Below are positions 36,459 through 54,761 of a DNA stretch of 64,000 bases, piece after piece. The DNA comes from Candidatus Caldilinea saccharophila (GTDB lineage: Bacteria > Chloroflexota > Anaerolineae > Caldilineales > Caldilineaceae): NCBI GenBank assembly GCA_016710365.1, contig JADJVW010000063.1, forward strand, positions 248,001 to 312,000, written 5' to 3'. The first letter of the stretch is position 1. Every line of letters starts with the position of its first letter. A program made the translations under genes and the position numbers. A model generated the notes under the pieces. It did no database searches, was not told where the DNA came from, and saw nothing but the letters and a program-made list of their open reading frames with translations.

Positions 36459-36460
36459 TC

Positions 36461-36583
36461 TGACCGGGAAGCAGCTTTGACGCGGAGACGCAGAGAGGCA
36501 GAGGCTCGCAGAGAAAAGCGATCTTCCTTGCTGACTGGGAAGCAGCTTTGACGCGGAGAGGCAGAGGTTCGCAGAGAAAAGCG
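36461..36583. repeat. Family A repeat in two direct copies
   Basis: Copy 1 (36461-36520) and copy 2 (36532-36583) share TGACxGGGAAGCAGCTTTGACG and GCAGAGAAAAGCG; copy 2 lacks an 8-base ACGCAGAG unit. The direct duplication, with an internal unit deletion, shows this family can expand locally. Confidence 0.8.
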
Positions 36584-36677
36584 GCGTTCATTGAGCATGG
36601 CGACGCGTACGGGTAGGAACGCTAACCAACAAATCTGGCATTGACGGAAAAGAAATGACAATTGAGGATGGATCAAC

Positions 36678-38798
36678 ATGATTGTAGACGGCAAACATAG
36701 CAGCGATCCAGTACGCGGCATGAGCTTCCCCATTGGCGCCACCATCCTGCCCGATGGGGTAAATTTCTCGGTGTATTCACGCCATGCCACCGCACTGGAG
36801 CTTCTGCTCTTTGATCATGTGGACGCCGCCGCGCCTGCACGCATCATCCGGTTCGACCCTCAACACAATCGCACCTTCTCTTACTGGCACATTTTTGTCC
36901 CGGGCATCCGCGCCGGGCAAATTTACGGCTTGCGTGCGCACGGCCCTTATGAGCCGTTGCTCGGTATGCGGTATGACCCCGCCAAGGTGTTGCTGGATCC
37001 GTATGGACGCGGCGTCGCTGTGCCGGCAAAGTATAGCCGCAAAGCCGCCTGTATGCCGGGCGACAACACATTGCAAGCCATGAAAAGCGTGATCGTCGAC
37101 GTCAGCCGTTACGACTGGGAAGATGATGCACCTCTTCGCCGGCCCTTTAGTGACACGATCATCTACGAGATGCATGTGCGTGGTTTCACCTGCCACCCTA
37201 ATTCGGGCGTGACGTCACAAAAACGTGGCGCCTACGCCGGCTTGATCGAGAAAATCCCCTATCTTCAATCGCTCGGCATCACGGCCGTCGAGCTGCTGCC
37301 CATCTTTCAATTCGACCCGCAGGACGCGCCAGAGGGCCACGTCAATTACTGGGGCTACTGCCCGGTCTCATTTTTTGCGCCGCACGTTCAGTACAGCATG
37401 AGCGGCGACCCTGTAGCCGCGGTGGACGAATTCCGCGACATGGTCAAGGCATTGCATCGCGCAGACATTGAGGTGATCCTGGATGTCGTTTACAACCACA
37501 CGGCTGAAGATGACGAAAAAGGGGCCAACCTATTCTTTCCGCGGGCTTGAAAACGAAGCGTATTATATTTTGGATCGCACCGCGCTACGCCAATTACAGC
37601 GGCACCGGCAACACCCTCAACAGCAACCACGCCATGGTGCGCCGGCTGATCCTCGACAGCCTTCACTTCTGGGTCGAGGAAATGCACGTCGATGGCTTCC
37701 GCTTCGACCTGGCCGCCATTCTCTCGCGCGACGAGCATGGCGCGCCGTTAGCAAACCCGCCGATCTTGTGGGACATCGAGACCGACCCGGTGTTGGCCGG
37801 GCGTCAAGCTGATCGCCGAAGCCTGGGACGCGGCTGGGTTGTATCAGGTCGGCAGCTTTCTCGGCGACCATTGGAAGGAGTGGAATGGCCGTTTCCGCGA
37901 CGACATCCGCGCGTTTGTCAAGAGCGATCCGGGCATGGTTGAAGAGGTGGCGTCGCGCTTTTTTGCCAGCCCCGATCTCTACGGCACAGAAAATCTTGGC
38001 CCCGAACAGAGCATCAATTTCGTCACCTGTCACGATGGCTTCACGCTAAACGACCTGGTTTCTTACAATCAGAAACACAACTGGGAGAATGGTGAAGAAA
38101 ACCGTGATGGTTCTAACGACAATCTTAGCTGGAATTGCGGCGTCGAAGGGCCGACCGAAGATCGCGCGGTCGAGCAATTGCGGCAGCGCCAGATCAAGAA
38201 CTTTTTCGCCATCACCTTGTTGTCGCTTGGCGTCCCGATGCTGCTGATGGGCGATGAAGTGCGCCGCACGCAGCGCGGCAACAATAACGGCTACTGCCAG
38301 GACAATGAGATCGCCTGGTTTGATTGGTCACTATGTGAGCGTCACGCGGATCTGCATAAATTCGTGAGAAAATTGGTGAAGTTTCGTAGAGAATTGAGCA
38401 TCTTCCACGATGGGCATGGGCTTAGCCTGACCGAGCTGCTCCACTTTGCACGCATCGAGTGGCATGGCGTTGAACTCTTTAATCCAGACAAGAGCAACGA
38501 TTCGCGCAGTTTGGCGCTTACCTTCCGCGGGGCAAGCGAGGCGTTCCACGTCATGGCGAATTTCTACTGGGAGCCACTGGACTTTGCCCTGCCGCCGCCG
38601 CCGCGACGCAGTCCGACGGGTTGGCGGCGGGTGCTCGACACGGGGTTATCGTCGCCCGAAGATTTCTGTTTACTTGCCGATGCCCCGCCCGTATCCAGCG
38701 AACGCTACCGGGTTGGCTCGCGCACAGTCGTGTTGTTGGCAACGGAGATGCAGACGCCGCCGCCGCAGCATATACCCATTCTACCAGGCTCGCGATAA
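36678..38798 (+). CDS. glgX: Glycogen debranching enzyme GlgX, three frameshifts
   Basis: Isoamylase-type glycoside hydrolase family 13 enzyme that removes alpha-1,6 branches from glycogen limit dextrin. Three frames assemble into about 707 residues, the family length. N-terminal CBM48-like domain begins GMSFPIGATILPDGVNFSVY; catalytic motifs are VILDVVYNHTAE, the nucleophile in VDGFRFDLA, the acid/base in KLIAEAWDAAG, and FVTCHDGFTLNDLV. Frame changes lie near 37520 (extra G in GGGG), 37585 and 37800 (extra G in GGG); in each case adjacent frames continue the family sequence without loss. Sequencing error is much likelier than decay. No other glycogen genes are nearby. Confidence 0.9.
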
Positions 38799-38805
38799 GA
38801 CACGC

Positions 38806-38858
38806 GTAGAGGGCGCAGCGCCGCAATTACAAGGCTTGTAATTGCGGCGCTGCGCCCT
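38806..38858. terminator. Perfect 26-bp hairpin between convergent glgX and rpoC
   Basis: 38806-38831 is the exact reverse complement of 38833-38858, centred on G38832. It sits 7 bases after glgX and 38 bases before the rpoC stop. No T-run follows on either side, but position and strength fit a bidirectional transcription stop. Confidence 0.65.
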
Positions 38859-38896
38859 CTTGATCAGGCGAGCGGTCTGGCGTCGTCTATTTCAGA

Positions 38897-43522
<4,626 letters not shown>

Positions 43523-43628
43523 AAGTTATCTCCTATTCGCCCGCAGTCTTCGTCATGGCGCCCGGCAAGTTGAGGCTGAAGCCCACAGTTGGGCAGGTTG
43601 TCGGTTGTCTCTTCCTTGCCGAAGTGGA

Positions 43629-47462
<3,834 letters not shown>

Positions 47463-47609
47463 GTAATCCAGCTCCTTGATTGGCCTGAAAATGGCAATAA
47501 GACACCTGAGCAGAAAGTGCCCAGCTTCCGCATCGCTGCGAGCTATCGACTTTCTACATCTCGGTGTCTTTAACTTGACACAACTGTTTCAGACGTATAT
47601 CGGTTGTAC

Positions 47610-47680
47610 AAAATAAAAAATCAGGTGATAAATGGAGCGGAGACCAAAAACACTTTCTTCCCAGCCCATTATCCACCTGA
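47610..47680 (-). terminator. Intrinsic terminator in the rpoB leader (attenuator candidate)
   Basis: On the minus strand TCAGGTGGATAATGGG pairs imperfectly (about 14 bp, two small bulges) with CCATTTATCACCTGA and is followed at once by TTTTTTATTTT. It points toward rpoB and ends about 150 bases before its ATG. A third TCAGGTG copy, minus strand 47509-47503, could compete for the same arm. Either it ends a short upstream transcript or it attenuates rpoBC. Confidence 0.6.
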
Positions 47681-47975
47681 ACTCCTGCCTGCAAAATTTA
47701 ATAATCTCGACAATCCGACCGACATCATGTCGAACGTCGTAACCGTGAAGATTACCGGATAGAGCGCAAGTTGTCAAATTGCAGACGCTCAAAAAACACA
47801 CAAATCCTATTCGCGCGTAACAGAGAGGATTCTACTCGCATCCAGCGCTTGAAACTGTAGCCCGTATTACGATTTTCTGGAGACTTTCCATCATAAGCGC
47901 GCCGATTGCCATCCATCTCCAACACACTCACACAGCACATTAACACAGTGGAGAAAACCCGCAAGTGCAACTTGG

Positions 47976-48005
47976 TTTATCCCAAGTTTCCAAAATCAAT
48001 TTCAA
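47976..48005 (-). promoter_or_regulatory. Possible promoter for the rpoB leader
   Basis: Minus strand TTGAAA (48005-48000), 18-base spacer, GATAAA (47981-47976). Moderate hexamers; about 510 bases upstream of the rpoB ATG and upstream of the terminator. Confidence 0.3.
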
Positions 48006-48024
48006 AACTCATTCAATTTGCCAC

Positions 48025-48053
48025 TAGACAAGCTTGGGTTTTTGCTCTATAAT
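48025..48053 (+). promoter_or_regulatory. Promoter of the mraZ/dcw cluster
   Basis: TAGACA (48025-48030), 17-base spacer, exact TATAAT (48048-48053). It abuts the MraZ boxes, so bound MraZ would cover the start of transcription. Confidence 0.75.
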
Positions 48054-48054
48054 G

Positions 48055-48079
48055 TGGGTCGAAATGGGTCGATGTGGGA
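48055..48079 (+). promoter_or_regulatory. MraZ operator: three TGGGN boxes at 10-base spacing
   Basis: TGGGT (48055-48059), TGGGT (48065-48069) and TGGGA (48075-48079), each separated by 5 bases, match the known MraZ-binding pattern TGGGN-N5 in tandem. They begin 2 bases after the -10 box. Two more isolated TGGGA sites follow at 48117 and 48145. This implies repression or autoregulation of the dcw operon by the MraZ encoded 260 bases downstream. Confidence 0.85.
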
Positions 48080-48183
48080 GAAAATATCACCAATCGCCCT
48101 ATCGATGGCGGAAAAGTGGGAGAGATTCCACCATGACCGCCAGTTGGGATATGCGAGTTGCCTGTTGTTCGGGGTGTTTACTA

Positions 48184-48258
48184 TGTAATGAGTGGTGCGT
48201 AGTGTGTTCATACCTGCCGCACCAGGTATGAATCTACGCATTGCGCATCATTCATTAC
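48184..48258. repeat. Family D inverted repeat in the mraZ leader
   Basis: GTAATGAGTGGTGCGTAG and ...CTACGCATTGCGCATCATTCATTAC form outer arms; the core CATACCTG-CCGCAC-CAGGTATG is a perfect 8-bp hairpin. It lies in the untranslated leader of the dcw transcript. Confidence 0.75.
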
Positions 48259-48339
48259 GGCCCGAAATGGCTTCTCTGTGACGAACAGTGATGAGCAAGT
48301 CAATGAGCAGCAGGTTCTCAATACAACGGCGCAATCGAC

Positions 48340-48774
48340 ATGTTTCTTGGCGAGTATACACATTCACTAGATTCCAAAGGGCGTTTGACCATTCCCGCAA
48401 AATTTCGGAATGAACTCGCGCTTGGCATGGTGGTGACTCGCAATCCAGTAGATAATTGCTTGCTACTTTTCCCACAAGATGAATGGGATCGCCTGGCGGA
48501 TAAAGTGAGCGCATTGCCATTGACTGACGCGCGCTCCGCCGCGTTTCGCCGTGTGTTCTTTAGCGCGGCTGAGGATCTTCAGCCCGATGGACAAGGGCGA
48601 ATTTTGCTGAGCCAACGTCTGCGCGACTACGCAAAGATCGGAAGTGACGTAGTCGTGGCAGGCATGAATAAATTCGTCGAGTTGTGGCATCCCGCTTCGT
48701 GGGAGGAAAAGGTAGTCGGCGAAATCACCAGCGCTGACTTTTCGAGCGATTTCTTTAGCACCTTAAGCCTATAA
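48340..48774 (+). CDS. mraZ: Transcriptional regulator MraZ
   Basis: Ring-forming AbrB-like DNA-binding protein that controls the dcw cluster. The 144-residue protein starts MFLGEYTHSLDSKGRLTIP and contains the two DxxxR motifs, LDSKGRL (about 10-16) and PDGQGRI (about 82-88), that define MraZ. First gene of the cluster; its stop is one base before the rsmH ATG. Operator boxes of the right type are at 48055-48079, supporting autoregulation. Confidence 0.96.
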   Translation: MFLGEYTHSLDSKGRLTIPAKFRNELALGMVVTRNPVDNCLLLFPQDEWDRLADKVSALPLTDARSAAFRRVFFSAAEDLQPDGQGRILLSQRLRDYAKIGSDVVVAGMNKFVELWHPASWEEKVVGEITSADFSSDFFSTLSL

Positions 48775-48775
48775 A

Positions 48776-49751
48776 ATGGGAGATCGCCTGCCCATTGCCG
48801 CAGACCCGGCCGACGCACACCACACACCAGTGCTGTTGTCCCAGGTGCTCAACGGACTTGCTGTCCGGCCCGGCGCCTGGATGATCGACTGCACCACAGG
48901 CGGCGGCGGCCACACCGAAGCTCTGTTGATCAGATCGGCGCCTGACGGTCGTGTGTTAGGAATAGATGCGGACCCCGCAGCTATCCGGCGCGTCTCAATG
49001 CGTTTGGCCGACCCCGTCGCTTCCCGGCGTCTCGTCCTCCATCATGGGGATTTCGCTCACCTGGAGGAGACGGCGTCAGCCCACGCATTTGCCCCAGTTG
49101 ACGGCGTTCTGTTGGATCCGGGTGAGCAGTTTCCAGTTGCAGACATCGGAGCGTGGCTTTTCATTTTCGCAACCTGGCCCGCTGGATATGCGCTTCGATC
49201 CTGCCCAGCCGTTGAGCGCCGCCGATATCGTCAATGATTGGGAGGAGCGCGACCTGGCAGACATTATCTTTCGCTACGGCGAAGAGCCGCAAAGCCGGCG
49301 CATTGCACACTATTTGGTGAAGCAACGCCCCTTTGCTACGACTGCGCAGTTAGCAGAAGCGATCGAGCAGGCGATTGGTGGGCGACGGGGCAGTCGTCTG
49401 CACCCGGCGACTCGCACCTTTCAGGCGCTGCGCATCGTCGTCAATCAGGAACTGGCGCAGATCGAAGGCGTTCTGCCCCAGGCGTTGAACTTGTTAAAAC
49501 CCGGTGGGCGACTGGCTGTGATCAGCTTTCACAGCCTTGAAGATCGCATCGTCAAGCATTGGATGCAAAACGAGGCGCGCACTTACATTCCTGACCCAAC
49601 CCGGCTGCACGGCGGATACGACCGGCAGCCAACCCTGCGGATTCTCACCAAGAAACCTATCGTCCCTAACGAGGACGAGGTGAGCCGCAACCCACGCAGT
49701 CGCTCGGCCAAGCTCCGAGTTGCCGAGAAGCTGCCACCAAATCTAGTGTGA
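48776..49751 (+). CDS. rsmH: 16S rRNA (cytosine1402-N4)-methyltransferase RsmH, one frameshift
   Basis: Methylates C1402 of 16S rRNA; second gene of most dcw clusters (old name mraW). The first frame has HHTPVLLSQVLNGL, the SAM motif DCTTGGGGHTEALL and VDGVLLD; near 49120 the register changes (about two bases missing between GGT and GAGCAG) and the second frame continues SSFQLQTSERGFSF, PLDMRFDP, ATRTFQALRIVVNQEL, AVISFHSLEDRIVK and the C-terminal RSRSAKLRVAEK. Combined length about 325 residues fits the family. A one-base gap to mraZ indicates coupled translation. Confidence 0.93.
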
Positions 49752-49812
49752 AGCGTAATGTGTGACAAGTGAGCTACTGGCCCTCCCTCACACCATACAT
49801 TGCGAATCACTA
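49752..49812. repeat. Short family D-like inverted repeat
   Basis: AAGCGTAATGTGTGACAAG is mirrored by CTCACACCATACATTGCG. It starts directly after the rsmH stop. Confidence 0.55.
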
Positions 49813-49843
49813 AATTCGGAGGCTCTTCGCAGTCTTCCGTAGT

Positions 49844-49871
49844 GTAGGGGCGACGCATGCGTCGCCCCTAC
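49844..49871. repeat. Perfect 28-bp palindrome, family E
   Basis: GTAGGGGCGACGCA and its exact complement meet at 49857/49858 without a loop (core GACGCATGCGTC). The 120 bases around it separate rsmH from ftsL and contain no gene. Similar GTAGGGGCGA...TCGCCCCTAC palindromes are, from general knowledge, abundant in several Chloroflexota and cyanobacterial genomes. Confidence 0.8.
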
Positions 49872-49897
49872 TACAATCTGGTAAGTTCACATTACAA

Positions 49898-50519
49898 ATG
49901 ATCCATTGGGTAGTCATGCTACAGCGCGGCAGTCTGCCAACGTCTGTCACAACCGAGATTACTGGCTCCATCCAGCAGACCTTCAGCCGACGCCGGCTGG
50001 AGATCGTGCAAGAAATGCTGTGGCTGCCGGAAACCTATCAGCAATACTTGTTGCTGCTGATCGGCGTGTTGGCAATTGGCGCAGGGCTGCTGGTGCACGT
50101 CTGGCTGAACGTTCAGATCGCGCAAGAGCAGCTTCTGGTCAGCGAGCTTACCGCGCAACGCCAACAGATTGAGCGCGAGAACAGCGAAGTCATCTTTGCG
50201 ATTGCAAACAGTTCCACCTTGGATCGGGTCGAGGAAGCTGCGCTTCAGCAAGGGTTCCGCCCAGCCACCGACCGCGTCTATGTGCGCCGCGATGCAGTGG
50301 CGAGTGACATGGCGTCGAGTATAACGGACGCCCCACCGACCTCATGGCCCGCTGCCATACAGCCGCCTGGGCGCCCGGCCAGGGATGCCGGCCCTGAACA
50401 GGGCTTCATCGACGCGGTGGGGCGCGGGTTGGGGGCAGCCGGGGCGTGGGTGCACGCAAACGACAGCGCAGGCAGTCGGCGGGTTTGCTACAGGATTTAC
50501 GGAGCGTTGGATGCCATGA
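49898..50519 (+). CDS. ftsL: FtsL-like septum protein, probable frameshift near its end
   Basis: Bitopic divisome protein that bridges FtsQ/FtsB and FtsI/FtsW. The product has a hydrophilic N terminus, one membrane helix at about residues 50-70 (QYLLLLIGVLAIGAGLLVHV) and a following coiled coil (ELTAQRQQIERENSEVIFAI), then a disordered tail; sequence identity in FtsL is always low, so position and topology carry the call. As read, the frame runs straight into ftsI, but the neighbouring frame ends ERWMP at TGA 50517-50519, overlapping an ATG at 50516 (ATGA). An indel around 50380-50500, in a G-rich stretch, would restore two genes. Starts 49898 or 49916 are both possible. Confidence 0.7.
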
Positions 50520-52090
50520 CTGCGGCGGTTCCAGAAGCCTCTCGGTCTGCAGCGCCGCAGGCGATGAGCGAACAACATACGATGCCCACTGAAACCATCC
50601 AGAAGCGTGAATTGTGGCGCTTCTGGATGATTATCTTTGGGTTTGGGGTTATAACAGCGCTGGTGGCATTGGCGCTTTTTGTGCATCAGGTGCTTCAGTT
50701 TGGCGAGAGTCGGGCTGCCGGGCTGCCGCATCAGGCTGAGTCGCCGCGCGGGTCGATCGTCGATCGCAATGGCGTGCTATTGGCTGCCGACCGTTATTTT
50801 TATGAGGTCTCGACCACGCCAATTTATTTCGAAAACGACGAGGAGCGCCGCCAGGTCGCTGACTCGCTCGAAGAGTTGGCCGGGATCCCCGCAACGGATA
50901 CCTACGATCTGCTCCGCAGCTATTCCGATCGGCTCTATCTGCGCCTGGCGCCGGCGATCAGCCTGGAAGCCGGCCATCGTATCTTGGATGAACGAAACCG
51001 GTTGACCAAGGCGCCCGGACTCCATCCGCTGCTCTACATCACACTGACGCCGGCGCCGCAGCGCTATTATCCAGAGAAGCAAGTGGGCGCCCACTTGCTG
51101 GGCATCATGGCGATGTTGGAAAACGCGACATGGCTACGGGGCGTGTATGGCGTGGAAGGCTTTTACGAGTCCTACTTGCGGGAACGCAGCGGCGTCGGCT
51201 TGACCAGCAAGACGACCGAACCTTTTACGGCGCTGCCAGCAAATGTGCGCCGCTTTCTGCCCTCGGTGGCGGGCCGCGACCTGATCCTGACGATCGACCG
51301 CAACGTCCAATGGATCGCCGAAGAAGAACTTGCGCGGGCGCTGGATCTGTACAAGGCAAAAGCCGGCACCATCATCGTGATGGAGCCGAGCACGGGCGAG
51401 GTGCTGGCGATGGCGAATGCGCCCACCTTTGATCCGAATGCATTTGGCGAATCGGATCCGGCTTCGCTCCAGAATCCCGCGGTCAGTGCTCAGTATGAAC
51501 CTGGCTCCGTTTTCAAGATCATCACCGCAGCCGCGGCATTGGACAGCGGCGTCGTCACCCCGACTCAGAAGCTGACCGACACCGGTTCGATCGCGGTGGG
51601 TCAGCGCGTGATCCTGAACAGTGACCGCGCCGGGCATGGCGAGGTGGATATGACCGAGGCGCTGGCGCGCTCGCTCAATGTCATCACCGCGCAGTGGTCG
51701 CTGCTGATGGGGCAACGCCAGTTCTATCAGTACATCGAGCGCTTTGGTTTTGGCAAAGTGACGGAGATCGACCTGGCCGGCGAGGTCTATGGGTTGACCA
51801 AGAAACCAGGCACGCTCGACTGGAGCCTTTCCGACCTGGGCACCAATAGCTTCGGGCAAGGGTTGGCCGTCACGCCGATTCAGATGGCGAATGCGGTTGC
51901 TTCGATTGCCAACGGCGGCAAATTGATGCGCCCGTATGTCGTCAAAGCCCGTGTGTTGGATGGCAAGGTGCAGCAGACAGAGCCAACTGTGCTTGGGGTG
52001 ACAGTGCGCCCAGAGATCGCCAAAGAAATGACCGATATTCTTGTAAAAGTAGTGGAAGAAGGGAACCAGGCAGCCGGGGTGTCTGGCTAC
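50516..52090 (+). CDS. ftsI: Septal peptidoglycan transpeptidase FtsI (PBP), C terminus missing at a junction
   Basis: Class B penicillin-binding protein cross-linking septal peptidoglycan. From ATG 50516 it has a short cytoplasmic segment, a membrane helix (WMIIFGFGVITALVALALF), a dimerisation domain starting SPRGSIVDRNGVLLA, and a transpeptidase domain with SVFK (Ser codon 51506-51508), SLN in RSLNVITAQ, and GQGLAVTPIQMANAVA. The sequence matches the family up to AAGVSGY at 52090, the point where VAGKTGTA is expected; instead MurF N-terminal sequence follows. The third catalytic motif, about 90 residues and the stop codon are absent. Deletion or misassembly is likely. Confidence 0.88.
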
Positions 52091-53697
52091 ATGACCTTAT
52101 CCATCCACCTCGATCACGCAGCACACGCTGTGGACGGCGCTGACTGGCGAAATCCCGCCGATCGAGCTGCCGCCACTCCCGATCGCCCATGCCGCGTTGG
52201 ACAGCCGTGATATCCGCCGTGGAGATTTGTTTGTCGCGCTCGTGGGGCAAAACACGGACGGCCACGCTTACGTAGGCGCGGTGTTGGACAACAACGCCCA
52301 GGCTGTGATCATCGAAGAGCGGGGCCGTGAAACCGCACACGCCGCAGGCGCGGCAATTGTCGACTGCACGCGCGGACGCTGGGCGATCCACGCGACGCTG
52401 CCCGCATCCTACCAGCCGGGCGCGCCGATCGCTTACGTGGTGGATGACAGTGTGCGGGCGATACAGAAGGTTGGCGCGTTTCAACGGCTCCACAGGACTA
52501 ATCCAGCGCTGCGCGTGGTCGGCGTCACCGGCAGCGTGGGCAAGACCAGCACCAAAGAACTCACGGCGAGCGTGTTGCGGCAGCGCTACACAACCCACGC
52601 CTCGCCTGGCAATCTCAACAGCGAGCAGGGTCTGCCGCTAGCGCTGATGGGGCTGGATGTGACGCACACACGCGCTGTGCTTGAGATGGGTATGTATGGC
52701 GTAGGAGAGATCGAACGTCTCTGTCAACTGGCGCGACCACAGATCGGCATTGTGACCAACGTGGGGCCAGTGCATCTCAGCCGGCTCGGGACGATTGAGC
52801 GCATCGCGCAAGCCAAGTCAGAACTCGTGCGCGCGCTGCCCGCCGCGGAGCACGGCGGCGTCGCCATCCTCAACTGGGACGATGAACGGGTGCGCGCCAT
52901 GGCGGAAATGACCCAGGCGCGCCTCTTTCGCTATGGCTTGACGGACGAGGCCGATCTGTGGGCGGATGAAATTGAAGGGATGGGGATGGAAGGCACCCGT
53001 TTCCGCTTCCACTATCGGCGCCCAGATACGGCGCGAGTCGAATCGTTGCACATCAAAGCACCGCTGTTAGGCCGTCACAGCGTACACACTGCTCTGTGCG
53101 CCGCGGCCGCCGGTCTGGTGGATGGCCTGGACTGGAACGAGATCATCGCCGGTTTACAGACGCTGGCCGGACAGTTGCGGCTGGTTGCTGTGCGCGGCAT
53201 CAATGACAGCACCTTGATCGACGACACCTACAACGCCAGCCCGACCAGTACGATTGCGGCGTTGAATTTGATAGCCGATATTCAGCCCGTAGGCGCCGGT
53301 CGCCGTGTCGCGGTCCTGGGCGATATGCTCGAATTGGGCAGCTACGAGACCGAGGGGCATCAAATTGTGGGACGACGCAGCGCCGATATCGTCGATGTCC
53401 TCGTCACGGTCGGACAGTTGGGCGCCAGCATCGGCGCAGAAGCACGCGAGGCAGGCTTCGCCGCGGAAAATTTGCACATCCTGCCCACGCATCACGACGC
53501 CATCGATCTGCTGCGCCAGGTCATTCAGGCCGGCGACCTGGTATTGGTGAAAGGCAGCCGCGCGGTTGGGATGGATGTCATCGTCGCCGAAATCACCGCC
53601 AGCGCGACCAGCGCCGGCCCCAGCCGCGCCAGTTCTGCCAGCGCCACAGAGTTGACCAGCACGACGGGTTTTACCAGCACCACAGGGGAGCCGGTCG

Positions 53698-53705
<8 letters not shown>
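52091..53705 (+). CDS. murF: UDP-MurNAc-tripeptide--D-Ala-D-Ala ligase MurF, N-terminal indel
   Basis: Adds D-Ala-D-Ala to UDP-MurNAc-tripeptide. The clean frame covers TLWTALTGEIPP, then AALDSRDIRRGDLFVAL, P-loop VVGVTGSVGKTSTKEL, and LIDDTYNASPTSTIAAL, with Mur ligase C-terminal VKGSRAVGMD. The N terminus is unclear: ATG 52091 (MTLSIHLD) is in a different register from SITQHTLWTALTG, so one indel near 52110-52120 is assumed. The C terminus carries a 35-residue Ser/Thr/Ala tail with repeated TSTTG, absent from usual MurF. murE, which normally precedes murF, is not present. Overlaps mraY by 8 bases. Confidence 0.9.
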
Positions 53706-54725
<1,020 letters not shown>

Positions 54726-54727
54726 TG

Positions 54728-54757
54728 CGAGCTATTGGATAACGAGCTATTGGATAA
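54728..54757 (+). repeat. Exact 15-bp tandem duplication in front of murD
   Basis: CGAGCTATTGGATAA occurs twice in direct contact (54728-54742 and 54743-54757), 5 bases before the murD ATG. Confidence 0.85.
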
Positions 54758-54761
54758 CAGG

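Larger units (their letters stand above)
47463..48339. other. Divergent regulatory region between rpoB and mraZ
   Basis: About 880 bases, noticeably more AT-rich than the genes. From left: an rpoB leader with an intrinsic terminator (47610-47680), a weak possible 54-codon minus-strand frame (47916 down to 47752, MDGNRRAYDGKSPENRN..., no recognisable family), a possible minus-strand promoter (47976-48005), the mraZ promoter (48025-48053), MraZ boxes (48055-48079) and a family D repeat (48184-48258). No known RNA family was recognised. Confidence 0.6.

Noticed and set aside
37483..37812. Separate short genes within glgX
   Set aside because: The three overlapping frames each encode successive parts of the same GlgX catalytic domain.
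47589..47801. 70-codon minus-strand frame in the rpoB leader
   Set aside because: It runs through the terminator hairpin and its T-tract and has no recognisable family or good ribosome-binding site.
47761..47940. RNase P RNA or tmRNA in the rpoB-mraZ gap (a GGAAAGTC string resembles an RNase P core element)
   Set aside because: Only one short string fits; the other universal core segments and a tRNA-like end for tmRNA are absent.
49898..52210. Single 770-codon FtsL-FtsI fusion protein
   Set aside because: The adjacent frame ends with TGA overlapping an ATG (ATGA at 50516-50519), the normal coupling of two genes, so the fusion is better explained by one indel in a G-rich stretch.
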